Shown piece after piece: positions 13,260 through 21,515 of a stretch of DNA of 64,000 nt. Origin of the DNA: JBEKYD01 sp052148435. GTDB lineage: Bacteria; Acidobacteriota; Terriglobia; Bryobacterales; Bryobacteraceae. The position numbers and the translations under genes were made by a program. Position 1 is the first letter of the stretch, and each line of letters starts with the position of its first letter. A model generated the notes under the pieces. The model was not told the origin of the DNA. It ran no database searches and saw nothing but the letters and a program-made list of their open reading frames with translations. Location: assembly GCA_052148435.1 (NCBI GenBank), contig JBKQIF010000188.1, positions 1 to 64,000 of the forward strand, written 5' to 3'.

Positions 13260-15275
13260 TCAAGCGAGCCAAGACGGAATATGCCAGGCTGTCAGGGTTT
13301 TAGCCGACCGCTGACCGCTGATTGCTATCTGCTCGCCGAATGCGTCGTCGACCGCGAGCGGCAGGTGGAACCAGAAAACCGAGCCCTGGTTCACCCGGCT
13401 CTCCGTGCCGATCTCGCCGCCCATCAGCTTCACGAGTTGTTTCGCAATCGCCAGCCCGAGGCCCGTGCCGCCGAACCTGCGGCTGATGGAGCTGTCCGCC
13501 TGGCTGAATTTCTCGAACAGCCGGCCAAGTTCATCTTTGGGTATACCGATTCCGGTATCATGCACGCGAAACCGAACCACCACGTCCTGTCCGGTCAAGG
13601 CTTCCCGCCAGACCGAGACGGTAACCCCGCCGTGGCTCGTGAACTTGACGGCGTTACCCACCAGATTGGCCAGTATCTGGCGAATTCTGCCTGCGTCTCC
13701 CACCAGGCGGACAGGTACGTCGGGCGCGCGGAAGACTTCGAGCCAAAGCCCTTTTTCCGCGCAATTGGCGGAGAATACTTCCACCACCTCGTCGATCAGT
13801 TGCGCCAGATCGAAAGGCGCGGGCACGATGTCGAGTTGCCCCGCTTCGATCTTGGAGAAATCCAGAATATCTTCGATCACCGTGAGCAACCACTGGCCGG
13901 AGTTGCGCACGGTTTCCACATAATCGAGCTGTTCCGGCGTCAGATCGGTGTCCAGCAGCAGGCTGGTAAAGCCGATCACCCCGTTCAAGGGCGTACGGAT
14001 CTCGTGGCTCACGTTGGCGAGGAATTGGGATTTGAGGCGCGACGCTTCCAACGCTTGATCGCGAGCCTTCGCCAAATCGCGTTCGGTCTCGACCCGCACC
14101 GCGATTTCGCGGCTGAGCCGCTGGTTCGAAGCGGTCAATTTCGCCACCAGCCGTTCCGCGCGGCCGGTGTGAATGGCGTTTTGCAGGAACAACGCCGCCA
14201 CCGCCAGCGTAAGAGTGAAACCCGCCAGCAGAGCCACCCAGGGATACCAGGTTCGGCCGGATTGGATGTACGCCCGGGTCGGCGTACAGACTACCAGCCA
14301 GTTCCGCATGCCCACGGTCAGGGTGCGCTGGTATTTGAGGTCCCCGGGTACGGCCGCCGCGGCTTCGGAAAGCGGCTCCGCAGCGCGGCTTTCAGAAGTC
14401 GAGCGATGGAAATAGAGGAACCGCCTTCCCGCGGGAGCCGACTCGTCGTAGAACTGAATGTCAATCCCGACCGGGTTCAGATAGCGCAACGCCCGCTCCA
14501 GCACGTCTTCCACCTGCACCACCACCGCGGCGTAGCCCACCAGCTCGGCTTTCGATTCACCCCCAGCCGTGGGGCGCTTCACCGCAAGCAGCACCGGTAC
14601 CGCGTAACCGTCGCCGGTCGTTTCCACAATCTTGATCTTGCCCATGGCTGCCGGCGTTCCATCGCGCAGGGATTGCGCCAGGGCTTCGCGCCCGGATGGC
14701 GTCGAGGCCAGGTCGTACCCCAGCACCAATCCGTTCCGGTCCGTACGGGGCAAGAGATACTCCACCGGGAAGTATTCGCTGCGTTCCCCGGCTTCCCGGA
14801 GAGTTCCCGGCATGCCCTCGCCGATGTGGGGCCATGCCGCGCCTTCGCTGTTTAGGCGTTCCTCGAATGGACCGCGCTCCGCCTGCGGCACCAGTGGCGC
14901 CCACTCTACCGAACGAAGGCTGGGGTGGGACTCCATGATCCGGGCTGCGAAATGTTCGAACTTATCGCGGTCCAGAGGTCCCGGCAACTCCGCCAGACCC
15001 TGCACCAGTTCCAGAGCCAGAACATTGTGGTCGATTTCGCGCTGGATGGCGGAAACCCGGTTTTCCGCGTTGAGCTCCAACTGCTTCCGAAAGATGCGGT
15101 CTTGCCAGTCACGGGCAACTTCGAAACACACCAGGGTCAGCAGCCATCCCCCTAGAACCACGAGCGCTACCCGGAAGGCACCCTTCCGTTTCGACAACCC
15201 GGCGCCACCGGCCAGTGTGGCACGCATTAAACCCCACGAGAATCTCGAATTCACCAATCTCCGTTCCCCATTCAA
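13260..15275 (-). CDS. CHASE-domain sensor histidine kinase
   Basis: 671-residue inner-membrane sensor kinase. Transmembrane helix at about 33-52, a periplasmic CHASE-like sensor domain (about 60-330), a second helix near 340-365, a short coiled coil, then HisKA with phospho-acceptor His at about 424 in SHEIRTPLNG, and a HATPase domain with N (NLVGNAVKF), G1 (DTGIGIP) and G2 (GTGLGLAIAK) boxes. There is no receiver domain and no regulator gene next to it, so its partner is unknown. The last 25 residues (from EQIAISGQRSA) are encoded by a copy of intergenic repeat family A, so the original stop was probably lost. An in-frame ATG at 15227 (17 codons in) is an alternative start; neither has a strong ribosome binding site. 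Confidence 0.88.
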   Translation of the reverse strand: MNGERRLVNSRFSWGLMRATLAGGAGLSKRKGAFRVALVVLGGWLLTLVCFEVARDWQDRIFRKQLELNAENRVSAIQREIDHNVLALELVQGLAELPGPLDRDKFEHFAARIMESHPSLRSVEWAPLVPQAERGPFEERLNSEGAAWPHIGEGMPGTLREAGERSEYFPVEYLLPRTDRNGLVLGYDLASTPSGREALAQSLRDGTPAAMGKIKIVETTGDGYAVPVLLAVKRPTAGGESKAELVGYAAVVVQVEDVLERALRYLNPVGIDIQFYDESAPAGRRFLYFHRSTSESRAAEPLSEAAAAVPGDLKYQRTLTVGMRNWLVVCTPTRAYIQSGRTWYPWVALLAGFTLTLAVAALFLQNAIHTGRAERLVAKLTASNQRLSREIAVRVETERDLAKARDQALEASRLKSQFLANVSHEIRTPLNGVIGFTSLLLDTDLTPEQLDYVETVRNSGQWLLTVIEDILDFSKIEAGQLDIVPAPFDLAQLIDEVVEVFSANCAEKGLWLEVFRAPDVPVRLVGDAGRIRQILANLVGNAVKFTSHGGVTVSVWREALTGQDVVVRFRVHDTGIGIPKDELGRLFEKFSQADSSISRRFGGTGLGLAIAKQLVKLMGGEIGTESRVNQGSVFWFHLPLAVDDAFGEQIAISGQRSAKTLTAWHIPSWLA
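13302..13326. repeat. Repeat family A inside the 3' end of the histidine kinase gene
   Basis: The block AGCCGACCGCTGACCGCTGA followed by TTGCT is the family A core. Here it lies within the reading frame of the kinase and encodes part of its C-terminal tail. Confidence 0.7.
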
Positions 15276-15323
15276 ACGGCGAGGCTATCCGATCCCGAGT
15301 ATCGCGTAGGAGTCCGGCTAAGA

Positions 15324-15364
15324 CAACAATTACCTAGGATGCTGAGGCAACAGTTACCTAGGAT
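15324..15364. promoter_or_regulatory. Two 17-bp direct repeats upstream of the arabinofuranosidase gene
   Basis: CAACAATTACCTAGGAT (15324-15340) and CAACAGTTACCTAGGAT (15348-15364) differ at one base and are spaced 24 bases start to start. Each contains the palindrome CCTAGG. They lie about 150 bases upstream of the GH51 start, a position suitable for a regulator binding site, but no cognate regulator gene is adjacent. Confidence 0.35.
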
Positions 15365-15509
15365 AACGTCGCGGTACGCCTATCAAACCGGTTCTGGGGC
15401 ACTAAGTCGAATCTCTGTGCCCACGGTTTTTTCACCGAGGTGCCGATGCCGCGCCGGGAGCGGGCGGCCTTTCAGCGCTGCGCTTCAGTGCGCTACCATG
15501 TACCACGCA

Positions 15510-17147
15510 ATGCATCGCAGAGATTTTGTAAAGTGCGCAGCGGCCGCCGGAGCCGCATGCCTTCGGTTGACCGCACAGGCGCCGGAAACGCGCATCGACG
15601 TCCTGGTGGATGAACCGGTCGGCGCCATTGCTCCTGAAATCTACGGGCATTTTGTGGAGAACCTGGGCGGCGTCGTATACGACGGCGTTTGGGTAGGCGA
15701 AGGCTCCACGATTCCCAACGTCAACGGCGTGCGCAAGGCGCTGGTGGAGGCGCTCGCGCGAGTGAAGCCCGGGGTAGTGCGCTGGCCCGGCGGCTGTTTC
15801 GCCGATCAGTACGACTGGCGCGACGGCACGGGCCCGCGCGACAAGCGTCCCACCCGCACCAACTTCTGGATGGACGCCGCCGAGTGGCCGAAAGCCGCCC
15901 GCAAGGACGGGCCGAACCGCTACGATCCCAACCAGTTCGGCACCCTCGAGTTCGCTCGCTTCTGCCGCCTGGTGGGCGCCGAGCCTTACTTCGCCGCCAA
16001 CTTGCGCAGCCTGCCGGCCGAACAATTCTGGCGCTGGGTGGAATACTGCAACTCGCCGGCCAAAGCCGATACCCTGGCTTCCCAGCGCGCCGCCGACGGC
16101 GAAACCGCGCCGCTCAACGTGCGCTTCTGGGGAGTGGGCAACGAATCCTGGGGCTGCGGCGGCAATTTCGATCCCGACGATTACGCCGCCGAATTCGGCC
16201 GCTACACCGCCTGGGTGCCGGACTACGGCGTGAAGCTGGCGCTGGTGGGCAGCGGGCCTAACGACGGCGATACCAACTGGACCCGCCGCTTCTTTTCCAA
16301 AGCCTCCAGAACCGGCTCTTTGGGCTCCATGTGGGGTTGGGCCATGCACCACTACGCCTGGAACGCGAGCGGCGGGCGCACCACCGAGTGGGCCGCCGGC
16401 AAAGGCGACGCCCTGCGCTTCGACGCCGAACAGTATTACGAGATCCTGCGCGAAGCCGACCTGGTCGGAGACTTGATCGCCGCCCACTGGGGCGCCATGG
16501 CCGAAGCCGACCCGCATCATCGCGTCAAACTCGTGGTGGACGAGTGGGGCGCCTGGTACGCGCCCGGCACCGAGCCGTTCGCCGAAGCCCTCCTCGGGCA
16601 GCAGAACACCCTGCGCGACGCCGTGGTGGCAGGGATGACGCTCGACACCTTCAACCGCAACGCCGATAAAGTGGGCATGGCCAACGTGGCCCAGCTCGTG
16701 AACAACCTGCAAGCGTTATTCCTGGCCCACGAAGATCGGTTTTGCACGACGCCCACCTATCACGTATTCGACTTGTACACCCCTCACCATGGCGCTCAAT
16801 CCCTGCGCACCGTGGTTTCGGCGCCCGACGTGCATTACCAACGCAATGGCGCGCCCGCCCGCCTGCGCGGCTTGAGCAGCTCGGCATCTCTGGCCAACGG
16901 CCGGCTGACTGTGACTGTGACCAACCCATCGATTGACCGGCCGGTGCAGAGCGAGATCGTGGTCCGCAGCGGCGCGCCGCGCGCGGTGTCTGCAATCGAG
17001 CTGGCGAACGCCGATCCGCACGCTCACAACAGTTTCGAGAATCCGCATGCTGTGGAACCGAAGAAAGTGGACGTGAGTTTGAGGAGCGGGTCGATCGTAC
17101 ATAGCTTCCCGCCCGCCTCGGTGACGCGATTGACGGTGGAGATGTGA
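15510..17147 (+). CDS. Alpha-L-arabinofuranosidase, GH51 family, Tat-exported
   Basis: 545 residues from the chosen start. Glycoside hydrolase clan A barrel followed by a C-terminal beta-sandwich domain. It should release terminal arabinofuranose from plant arabinan or arabinoxylan. The acid/base Glu is at about 212 in WGVGNES and the nucleophile Glu at about 345 in VVDEWGAWY; both are intact. Conserved substrate-site segments include RWPGGCFADQYDW and GHFVENLGG. The N-terminus MHRRDFVKCAAAAGAA resembles a twin-arginine signal, so ATG 15510 is preferred. ATG 15498 is four codons upstream, and the frame stays open further still without an obvious ribosome binding site. It stands alone, with no transporter or other sugar gene beside it. 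Confidence 0.9.
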   Translation: MHRRDFVKCAAAAGAACLRLTAQAPETRIDVLVDEPVGAIAPEIYGHFVENLGGVVYDGVWVGEGSTIPNVNGVRKALVEALARVKPGVVRWPGGCFADQYDWRDGTGPRDKRPTRTNFWMDAAEWPKAARKDGPNRYDPNQFGTLEFARFCRLVGAEPYFAANLRSLPAEQFWRWVEYCNSPAKADTLASQRAADGETAPLNVRFWGVGNESWGCGGNFDPDDYAAEFGRYTAWVPDYGVKLALVGSGPNDGDTNWTRRFFSKASRTGSLGSMWGWAMHHYAWNASGGRTTEWAAGKGDALRFDAEQYYEILREADLVGDLIAAHWGAMAEADPHHRVKLVVDEWGAWYAPGTEPFAEALLGQQNTLRDAVVAGMTLDTFNRNADKVGMANVAQLVNNLQALFLAHEDRFCTTPTYHVFDLYTPHHGAQSLRTVVSAPDVHYQRNGAPARLRGLSSSASLANGRLTVTVTNPSIDRPVQSEIVVRSGAPRAVSAIELANADPHAHNSFENPHAVEPKKVDVSLRSGSIVHSFPPASVTRLTVEM

Positions 17148-17159
17148 GGCTACCTTAAG

Positions 17160-17232
17160 GTGGGGCAGGCTTCAGCCTGCCGCCGACTTTCAGTCGCCGG
17201 CTTCGGGCTAAGCCCTGGTCCAGCAGCAGCCG
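17160..17232. repeat. Cluster of small REP-like hairpins
   Basis: Three adjacent palindromes: GGCAGGCTTCAGCCTGCC (17164-17181), CGACTTTCAGTCG (17184-17196) and GGGCTAAGCCC (about 17206-17216). They lie in the convergent gap between the arabinofuranosidase and DUF433 genes. The start TGGGGCAGG is shared with the ends of the MITE-like element at 7947-8127. Confidence 0.5.
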
Positions 17233-17234
17233 GC

Positions 17235-17477
17235 TCATGCTACGCGATCGATACTTAACCGCTCGTCATCGACGGTCGCCGCAGCGTAACTCAGCGCCTG
17301 GTGGACATCTTCAGGCTCCAGAAAAGGGTACTCGGCGAACAGCGCCGCCCGGTCGGGATAGGTTGCCAGCAACTCGAGAACGCGGCGCACGGTGATCCTC
17401 ATACCCCGGATGCAGGGCTTGCCGCCACATTTCCCAGGTTCGATCGTAATTCGATCGAACGAGTGTACCGTTGCCAT
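17235..17477 (-). CDS. DUF433 domain protein
   Basis: 80 residues, a typical DUF433 protein: ITIEPGKCGGKPCIRGMRIT followed by a helix-turn-helix-like segment and an acidic helix (FLEPEDVHQALSYAAA). The family is widely considered a DNA-binding antitoxin-like protein and is often followed by a PIN-like DUF5615 toxin gene. Here no such partner is present. The downstream side runs into REP-like hairpins and the upstream side into an inverted-repeat element, so it may be a leftover half of a module. The start ATG is well placed relative to the family. Confidence 0.8.
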   Translation of the reverse strand: MATVHSFDRITIEPGKCGGKPCIRGMRITVRRVLELLATYPDRAALFAEYPFLEPEDVHQALSYAAATVDDERLSIDRVA

Positions 17478-17532
17478 GTGCTCAGCTTAGACCATGGGCG
17501 GTGCGGCGGTCGAGCGGCGCTAACCTAGCCCC

Positions 17533-17729
17533 AACGTGGCGCACGCACTTTTGCGTGCCGCGTCGAGACTCGTCTCGACGCCTGCTTTGGTTCGATTGGG
17601 AGACTCCCTCTTTCGTGCGGCGATTCGGCAGGCACGCTGTTTCCCGTCCACGCCGCCCGACATCCCCAGGCCGAGCGCAAGCGTCGAGAAAAGTCTCGAC
17701 GCGGCACGCAGGAGTGCGTGCGCCACGTT
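17533..17729. mobile_element. MITE-like element, family B, copy 1
   Basis: 197 bp bounded by 37-base inverted repeats with only two mismatches (17533-17569 and 17693-17729), starting AACGTGGCGCACGCAC. Each end contains further hairpins: CGTCGAGAC-TC-GTCTCGACG at 17561-17580, and a CGTCGAGA/TCTCGACG pair on the right. Because the arms are long palindromes, both strands stay open in several frames and spell look-alike peptides (MAHALLRAASR..., ...DAARRSACAT). These are not genes. A second copy lies at 41679-41793. The right end is 13 bases from the tldD stop. Confidence 0.7.
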
Positions 17730-17742
17730 AAGTTAGCGGCTG

Positions 17743-19173
17743 CTACGCCGTTCCGCCCACCGTCATCCTGTCGATCCTGATGGTCGGGATGCCGACGCCT
17801 ACCGGGACGCTTTGACCTTCCTTGCCGCACACGCCGACGCCTTCATCGAGGCGCAGGTCGTTGCCCACCATGCTGACGTGCTTCAGCGCTTCCGGTCCGT
17901 TGCCGATGAGCGTGGCATTGCGCACCGGGCGGGTTAGTTTGCCGTCTTCGATCAGGTAGCTTTCCGAGGCCGAAAAGACAAAATTGCCGCTGGTGATGTC
18001 CACCTGCCCGCCGCCGAAATTGGCGCAGTAAATCCCCTTCGATACCGACCGTACGATATCCTGGGGATCGCTTTCCCCGGCCAGCATAAAAGTGTTGGTC
18101 ATGCGCGGCATGGGGATGTGGGCGTAGCTTTCGCGCCGGCCGCTGCCGGTGGACGTGGTATCGAGCAGGCGGCTCGAAAGCTTGTCCTGCAGGTAGCCGC
18201 GCAGCACACCGTTTTCGATCAGCACGTTGCGCTGGGTGGGCTGGCCCTCGTCGTCCACATTGAGCGAGCCGCGGCGGCTGCGGATGGTGCCGTCGTCAAT
18301 CACCGTACACAGTTCGCTGGCCACCTTCTGTCCGATCCGGCCGCTGAATGCCGAAACGCCCTTGCGGTTGAAATCGGCCTCCAGGCCGTGACCCACGGCC
18401 TCGTGCAGCAGGATGCCCGGCCAGCCCGGGCCCAGCACCACCGTGGTTTCACCGGCGGGCGCTTCCACCGCATCCAGCATGACGACCGCTTCCCGCGCGG
18501 CTTCGGCGGCGAAGTGTTCGGGGGTTTTCTCCTTGAGAAAGAAATCCAGCTCGACGCGGCCTCCGCCGCCGGCGTGGCCCCGCTGCGGTGGGCCGCCACT
18601 CTGCCGCGCCAGCGCCGATACGCTCATACGCGCCAGCGGCTGCCGGTCGGCCGTGAGCACGCCCTCGCTGGTGGCCACCATCACATAACGCAGGTTGTCG
18701 GCGTACATCGCCTGTACTTGAAAAATGCGGGAATCGTACGCCCGCGCGGCGCGGTCGGCACGCTTCACCAACTCCACCCGATCGGTGAAGGCCGTTTCAG
18801 TCGGCGCCGTCACGACCGGATACAAATTGTGGCGCGCGCCTTCGTTCAGATCGAATTTTTCCACCTTGCTGGGCCCGGAGGCGATCGCGGCCGCCACGCG
18901 CGCCGCCTTACGGATTTTCTCCGGCGCGAGGTCGTCGCTATAAGCGTAGCCGGTACGCTCCCCCGCAATCACCCGCACGCCCACTCCCATCCCAACGCCC
19001 TGCGAGGCGCTCTTCACCATCGATTCGTCGATGCCGATGGAACTCGTCAGGAGATACTCGAAATACAGGTCGGCGTAGTCGCCGCCCGCGGATAAGGCTT
19101 CCGCCAGGTAACTTTCCAGGTCGCGCCGCGTGATCTGAAAGCGGGTGGCAAAGATAGACTCCGAAAACCGCAT
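17743..19173 (-). CDS. tldD: Metalloprotease TldD
   Basis: 476 residues, the normal length for TldD of peptidase family U62. The zinc motif HEAVGHGLEAD is present from about residue 257 (HExxxH form), and the C-terminal beta-rich domain is intact (NFVFSASESYLIEDGKLT). With TldE/PmbA this protease degrades unfolded peptides and in other bacteria matures modified peptides such as microcin B17. tldE is not in the window, although the two are often adjacent. The start gives the usual short lead before the N-terminal alpha/beta domain. Followed upstream by a hairpin-rich gap and then a peptidase gene on the same strand. Confidence 0.92.
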   Translation of the reverse strand: MRFSESIFATRFQITRRDLESYLAEALSAGGDYADLYFEYLLTSSIGIDESMVKSASQGVGMGVGVRVIAGERTGYAYSDDLAPEKIRKAARVAAAIASGPSKVEKFDLNEGARHNLYPVVTAPTETAFTDRVELVKRADRAARAYDSRIFQVQAMYADNLRYVMVATSEGVLTADRQPLARMSVSALARQSGGPPQRGHAGGGGRVELDFFLKEKTPEHFAAEAAREAVVMLDAVEAPAGETTVVLGPGWPGILLHEAVGHGLEADFNRKGVSAFSGRIGQKVASELCTVIDDGTIRSRRGSLNVDDEGQPTQRNVLIENGVLRGYLQDKLSSRLLDTTSTGSGRRESYAHIPMPRMTNTFMLAGESDPQDIVRSVSKGIYCANFGGGQVDITSGNFVFSASESYLIEDGKLTRPVRNATLIGNGPEALKHVSMVGNDLRLDEGVGVCGKEGQSVPVGVGIPTIRIDRMTVGGTA

Positions 19174-19199
19174 AGTCTCAGGCTACCATCCCAGGTTTT

Positions 19200-19300
19200 G
19201 TGGAGTAGGCCGTTGGCCTGCGTTTTCGCAAGAGCGGATACCGGGTGCGGCAAAGGCAGGCCAAAAGGCCTACTCCACGAGCTGACCGCTGGCGGCTTTC
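19200..19300. repeat. Inverted-repeat element (family E) joined to a family A fragment
   Basis: Arms of about 22 bases (19200-19221 starting GTGGAGTAGGCC, and 19256-19278 ending GGCCTACTCCAC) form a near-perfect hairpin around a 34-base loop. It is followed without a gap by GAGCTGACCGCTGGCGGCTTTC (19279-19300, family A), which ends one base from the stop codon of the M20 gene. A half copy of the family E arm occurs at 58353-58376. Confidence 0.6.
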
Positions 19301-19301
19301 C

Positions 19302-20909
19302 TCAACGCACGGTGGGATACTTGATCCCGAGCTGTTCCAGGTACGTGTCGTACTTCGACGAATCGTAATAGAACGGCCGCATGCGGTCGCGGTAGGTCTC
19401 CATGGTCTTGGTATTGAGCCAGATGGCCGGCTTGTCGTCGGGGCGAAGGAAGCTCTTGTACTTGGTCTCCTTTGTCTCGACGTCGTTGAAATAAGCCCAG
19501 GACTGCTTCACCAGGTCGGGATGGAGCAGGATGTCGAGCATGGTCATGGCCTGAACTTTGGCGCCGGCCACGACGCCCTTGTGCGCGATCGGCGTGGCCA
19601 TGGAAACGCCGTTGGCCCAATTGTGGCCGGGACCGCCAGGAATATTGGATGGATAGCGGAGGGTGATGGTCGGTACAACCCAGGACACGTCGCCGATATC
19701 GTCCGAACCGCCGCCGGTGGGCTGCTGCCCCTGCCCCATACCATCTTCGTCATCCGGCTGCGGCGGGCGCGGCTCTCGCATTGGCGGAATCTTGCTGGTG
19801 AGACCGCGCACCGGCACCTTCAGCTCCTTTTGCAGCCCGCGCGCCAGGTTCTGGTCCTCTTCCGACCACGCCGGCAGGCCGACCTTCTTGATGTTTTCGT
19901 ACATGGCCAGGGCAATGGGCTTGTTGAAGTAGCCAGGCCAGGCTTCGCCCAGCAGGCGCTCGGTGAAGGTGGTATCGGTCATGAGCGTGGCGCCCTTGGC
20001 CATGTTGTCGCCTTTTTGCCACAGGTCCATGATGTGGTCGTAGTCGGCCTCGCGGAAGTAATACCAGACCGCGGCGGTGGGCGGCACCACGTTGGGCTGA
20101 TCGCCGCCATCGGTGATGACGTAATGGGAGCGCTGCGCCAGGCGGAGGTGCTCGCGGCGGAAGTTCCAACCCACGTCCATCAGTTCGACTGCGTCGAGGG
20201 CGCTCTTGCCGCGCCATGGAGCGCCCGCGGCGTGCGCGCTTTCGCCCTTGAACGAGTACTCGATCGACACCAAGCCGTTCTGGTTGACGGACGGGCCGTA
20301 AGAGACGCCGAAGCCGGCCGCTACGTGGCAGAACAACACCACGTCGACGTCCTTAAACATGCCCGCGCGGACGTAGTAAGCTTTGGTTCCGACCAGTTCC
20401 TCCGCGACGCCGGGCCACAGGCGAATGGTGCCCTTGAGGTGCTCGCGCTCCATTACCTTCTTCACCGCCAGCGCCGCCAGAATATTGAGCGGTACACCGG
20501 AATTATGGCCCTCGCCATGGCCGGGAGCGCCGGCAATCAGAGGATCGTGGTATCCCACGCCTGGCTTCTGCGAGGCTTGCGGAATGTCGTCGATGTCCGA
20601 GCCCAGCGAAATCACCGGTTTGCCTTCGCCCCAGCTTGCCACCCATGCGGTGGGAATGCCGGCGTAGCCGCGCTCGATCTTGAAACCGGCCTGTTCCAGC
20701 ACGCCGGTGAGATACTTCGAGGTCTCCACTTCATGGAAGCCGAGTTCGCCGAAACTGAAGACGCTGTCGACCATGACCTGCGCCTGTTTCTTCATGCCGT
20801 CAATCTGGCCGGTGAGATCGGCCTTCATGCCGGCTTCCTTTTCCGGCGAGACAGCCGTCTGCGCCATCGCACAGGCGGCTAATAGAATGGCTAACGGTAC
20901 ACTTTGCAC
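19302..20909 (-). CDS. Secreted M20-family amidohydrolase
   Basis: 535 residues with a signal peptide (LAILLAACAMA-QTA). Family M20, closest in layout to the AbgB/aminoacylase branch (M20D). Metal-site segments are visible: SLGSDIDDIPQ, the GHGEGHNSG segment, AEELVGTKAYY and a C-terminal histidine region (GGPGHNWANG). The dimerisation domain lies around residues 230-340 and contains the SAHAAGAPWRGKSALDAVEL segment typical of the family. Expected to hydrolyse an amide or peptide bond in the periplasm; the substrate is not known. A Pro/Asp-rich insertion (about 385-410) looks disordered. It lies upstream of tldD on the same strand. Confidence 0.85.
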   Translation of the reverse strand: MQSVPLAILLAACAMAQTAVSPEKEAGMKADLTGQIDGMKKQAQVMVDSVFSFGELGFHEVETSKYLTGVLEQAGFKIERGYAGIPTAWVASWGEGKPVISLGSDIDDIPQASQKPGVGYHDPLIAGAPGHGEGHNSGVPLNILAALAVKKVMEREHLKGTIRLWPGVAEELVGTKAYYVRAGMFKDVDVVLFCHVAAGFGVSYGPSVNQNGLVSIEYSFKGESAHAAGAPWRGKSALDAVELMDVGWNFRREHLRLAQRSHYVITDGGDQPNVVPPTAAVWYYFREADYDHIMDLWQKGDNMAKGATLMTDTTFTERLLGEAWPGYFNKPIALAMYENIKKVGLPAWSEEDQNLARGLQKELKVPVRGLTSKIPPMREPRPPQPDDEDGMGQGQQPTGGGSDDIGDVSWVVPTITLRYPSNIPGGPGHNWANGVSMATPIAHKGVVAGAKVQAMTMLDILLHPDLVKQSWAYFNDVETKETKYKSFLRPDDKPAIWLNTKTMETYRDRMRPFYYDSSKYDTYLEQLGIKYPTVR

Positions 20910-21515
20910 TCGGACCTCCCTGGTTCGGTTATGGATATTGGGAATAGTGTACCAACCGCGAGCGGGCTGCCGCCGCCGGAAGGTGGGATTGGGTTCGTGC
21001 TGGGTTGGATTCGGAGAACCATTCCTTTGTTTTCAATTACTTCTTGGGTTCGTTTGGTGCGGACAGTCTGCAAAGTGCAGGCGTGGCGCCGGTTGAAGGC
21101 GGTGTTGGCCGTCGCCATGGGGGCGGCATTGGACGGCAGAAATGGTGTGCGTCGCGACGGCATCGGTGTCCCGCCACCAGGATAGAGCACGGGCTGGAAG
21201 TGGAAGATGGTAAATGGCGTGTTTTCAGCCAAAAAGTCTCGTGACCGGCTTCGGCGCCGGAAGCACCTTGACAACTGTTCCCAGAATTGGGGACATCAAA
21301 CGTGAAGGTTTTCGGCGAGGCCGCCGTCACGGCATTGGCAATAATGCACCCCGCCCAGTTTCACCATCTGGCTGAATTCGTTGGGCTTACGGTCTGACAG
21401 CTTAACGACCCAACTATAGAGAAACCACTTCACCACCCGAACCGATCTCGAGCTTCCGACGTGCGACGCGTCCGCGCGGATTGCCGGATAATCAAAGAAG
21501 GACTGGGGGCTTTCG
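20910..21515. other. 600-bp spacer without a gene
   Basis: No frame here resembles a protein or has a plausible ribosome binding site. The region holds one copy of the family D repeat (21021-21060). It probably also holds the promoters of the divergently arranged M20 and VWFA genes. Confidence 0.5.
21021..21060 (-). repeat. Repeat family D, single copy
   Basis: On the minus strand it reads AAACGAACCCAAGAAG followed by TAATTGAAAACAAAGGAAT. The same two blocks recur three times at 62221-62674 with variable spacing. Confidence 0.5.

Noticed and set aside
11151..14855. A 1234-codon plus-strand open frame across the ADOP and kinase genes
   Set aside because: It runs antisense through two clear genes and their gap; composition (Arg/His/Gln-rich) is that of a shadow frame.
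17520..17736. Several 60-100-codon frames spelling MAHALLRAASR-like peptides
   Set aside because: They arise from the long inverted repeats of the family B element; the same peptides appear on both strands.
20891..21330. Minus-strand frames upstream of the M20 gene
   Set aside because: Mutually overlapping frames without ribosome binding sites, crossing a family D repeat; no protein family recognised.
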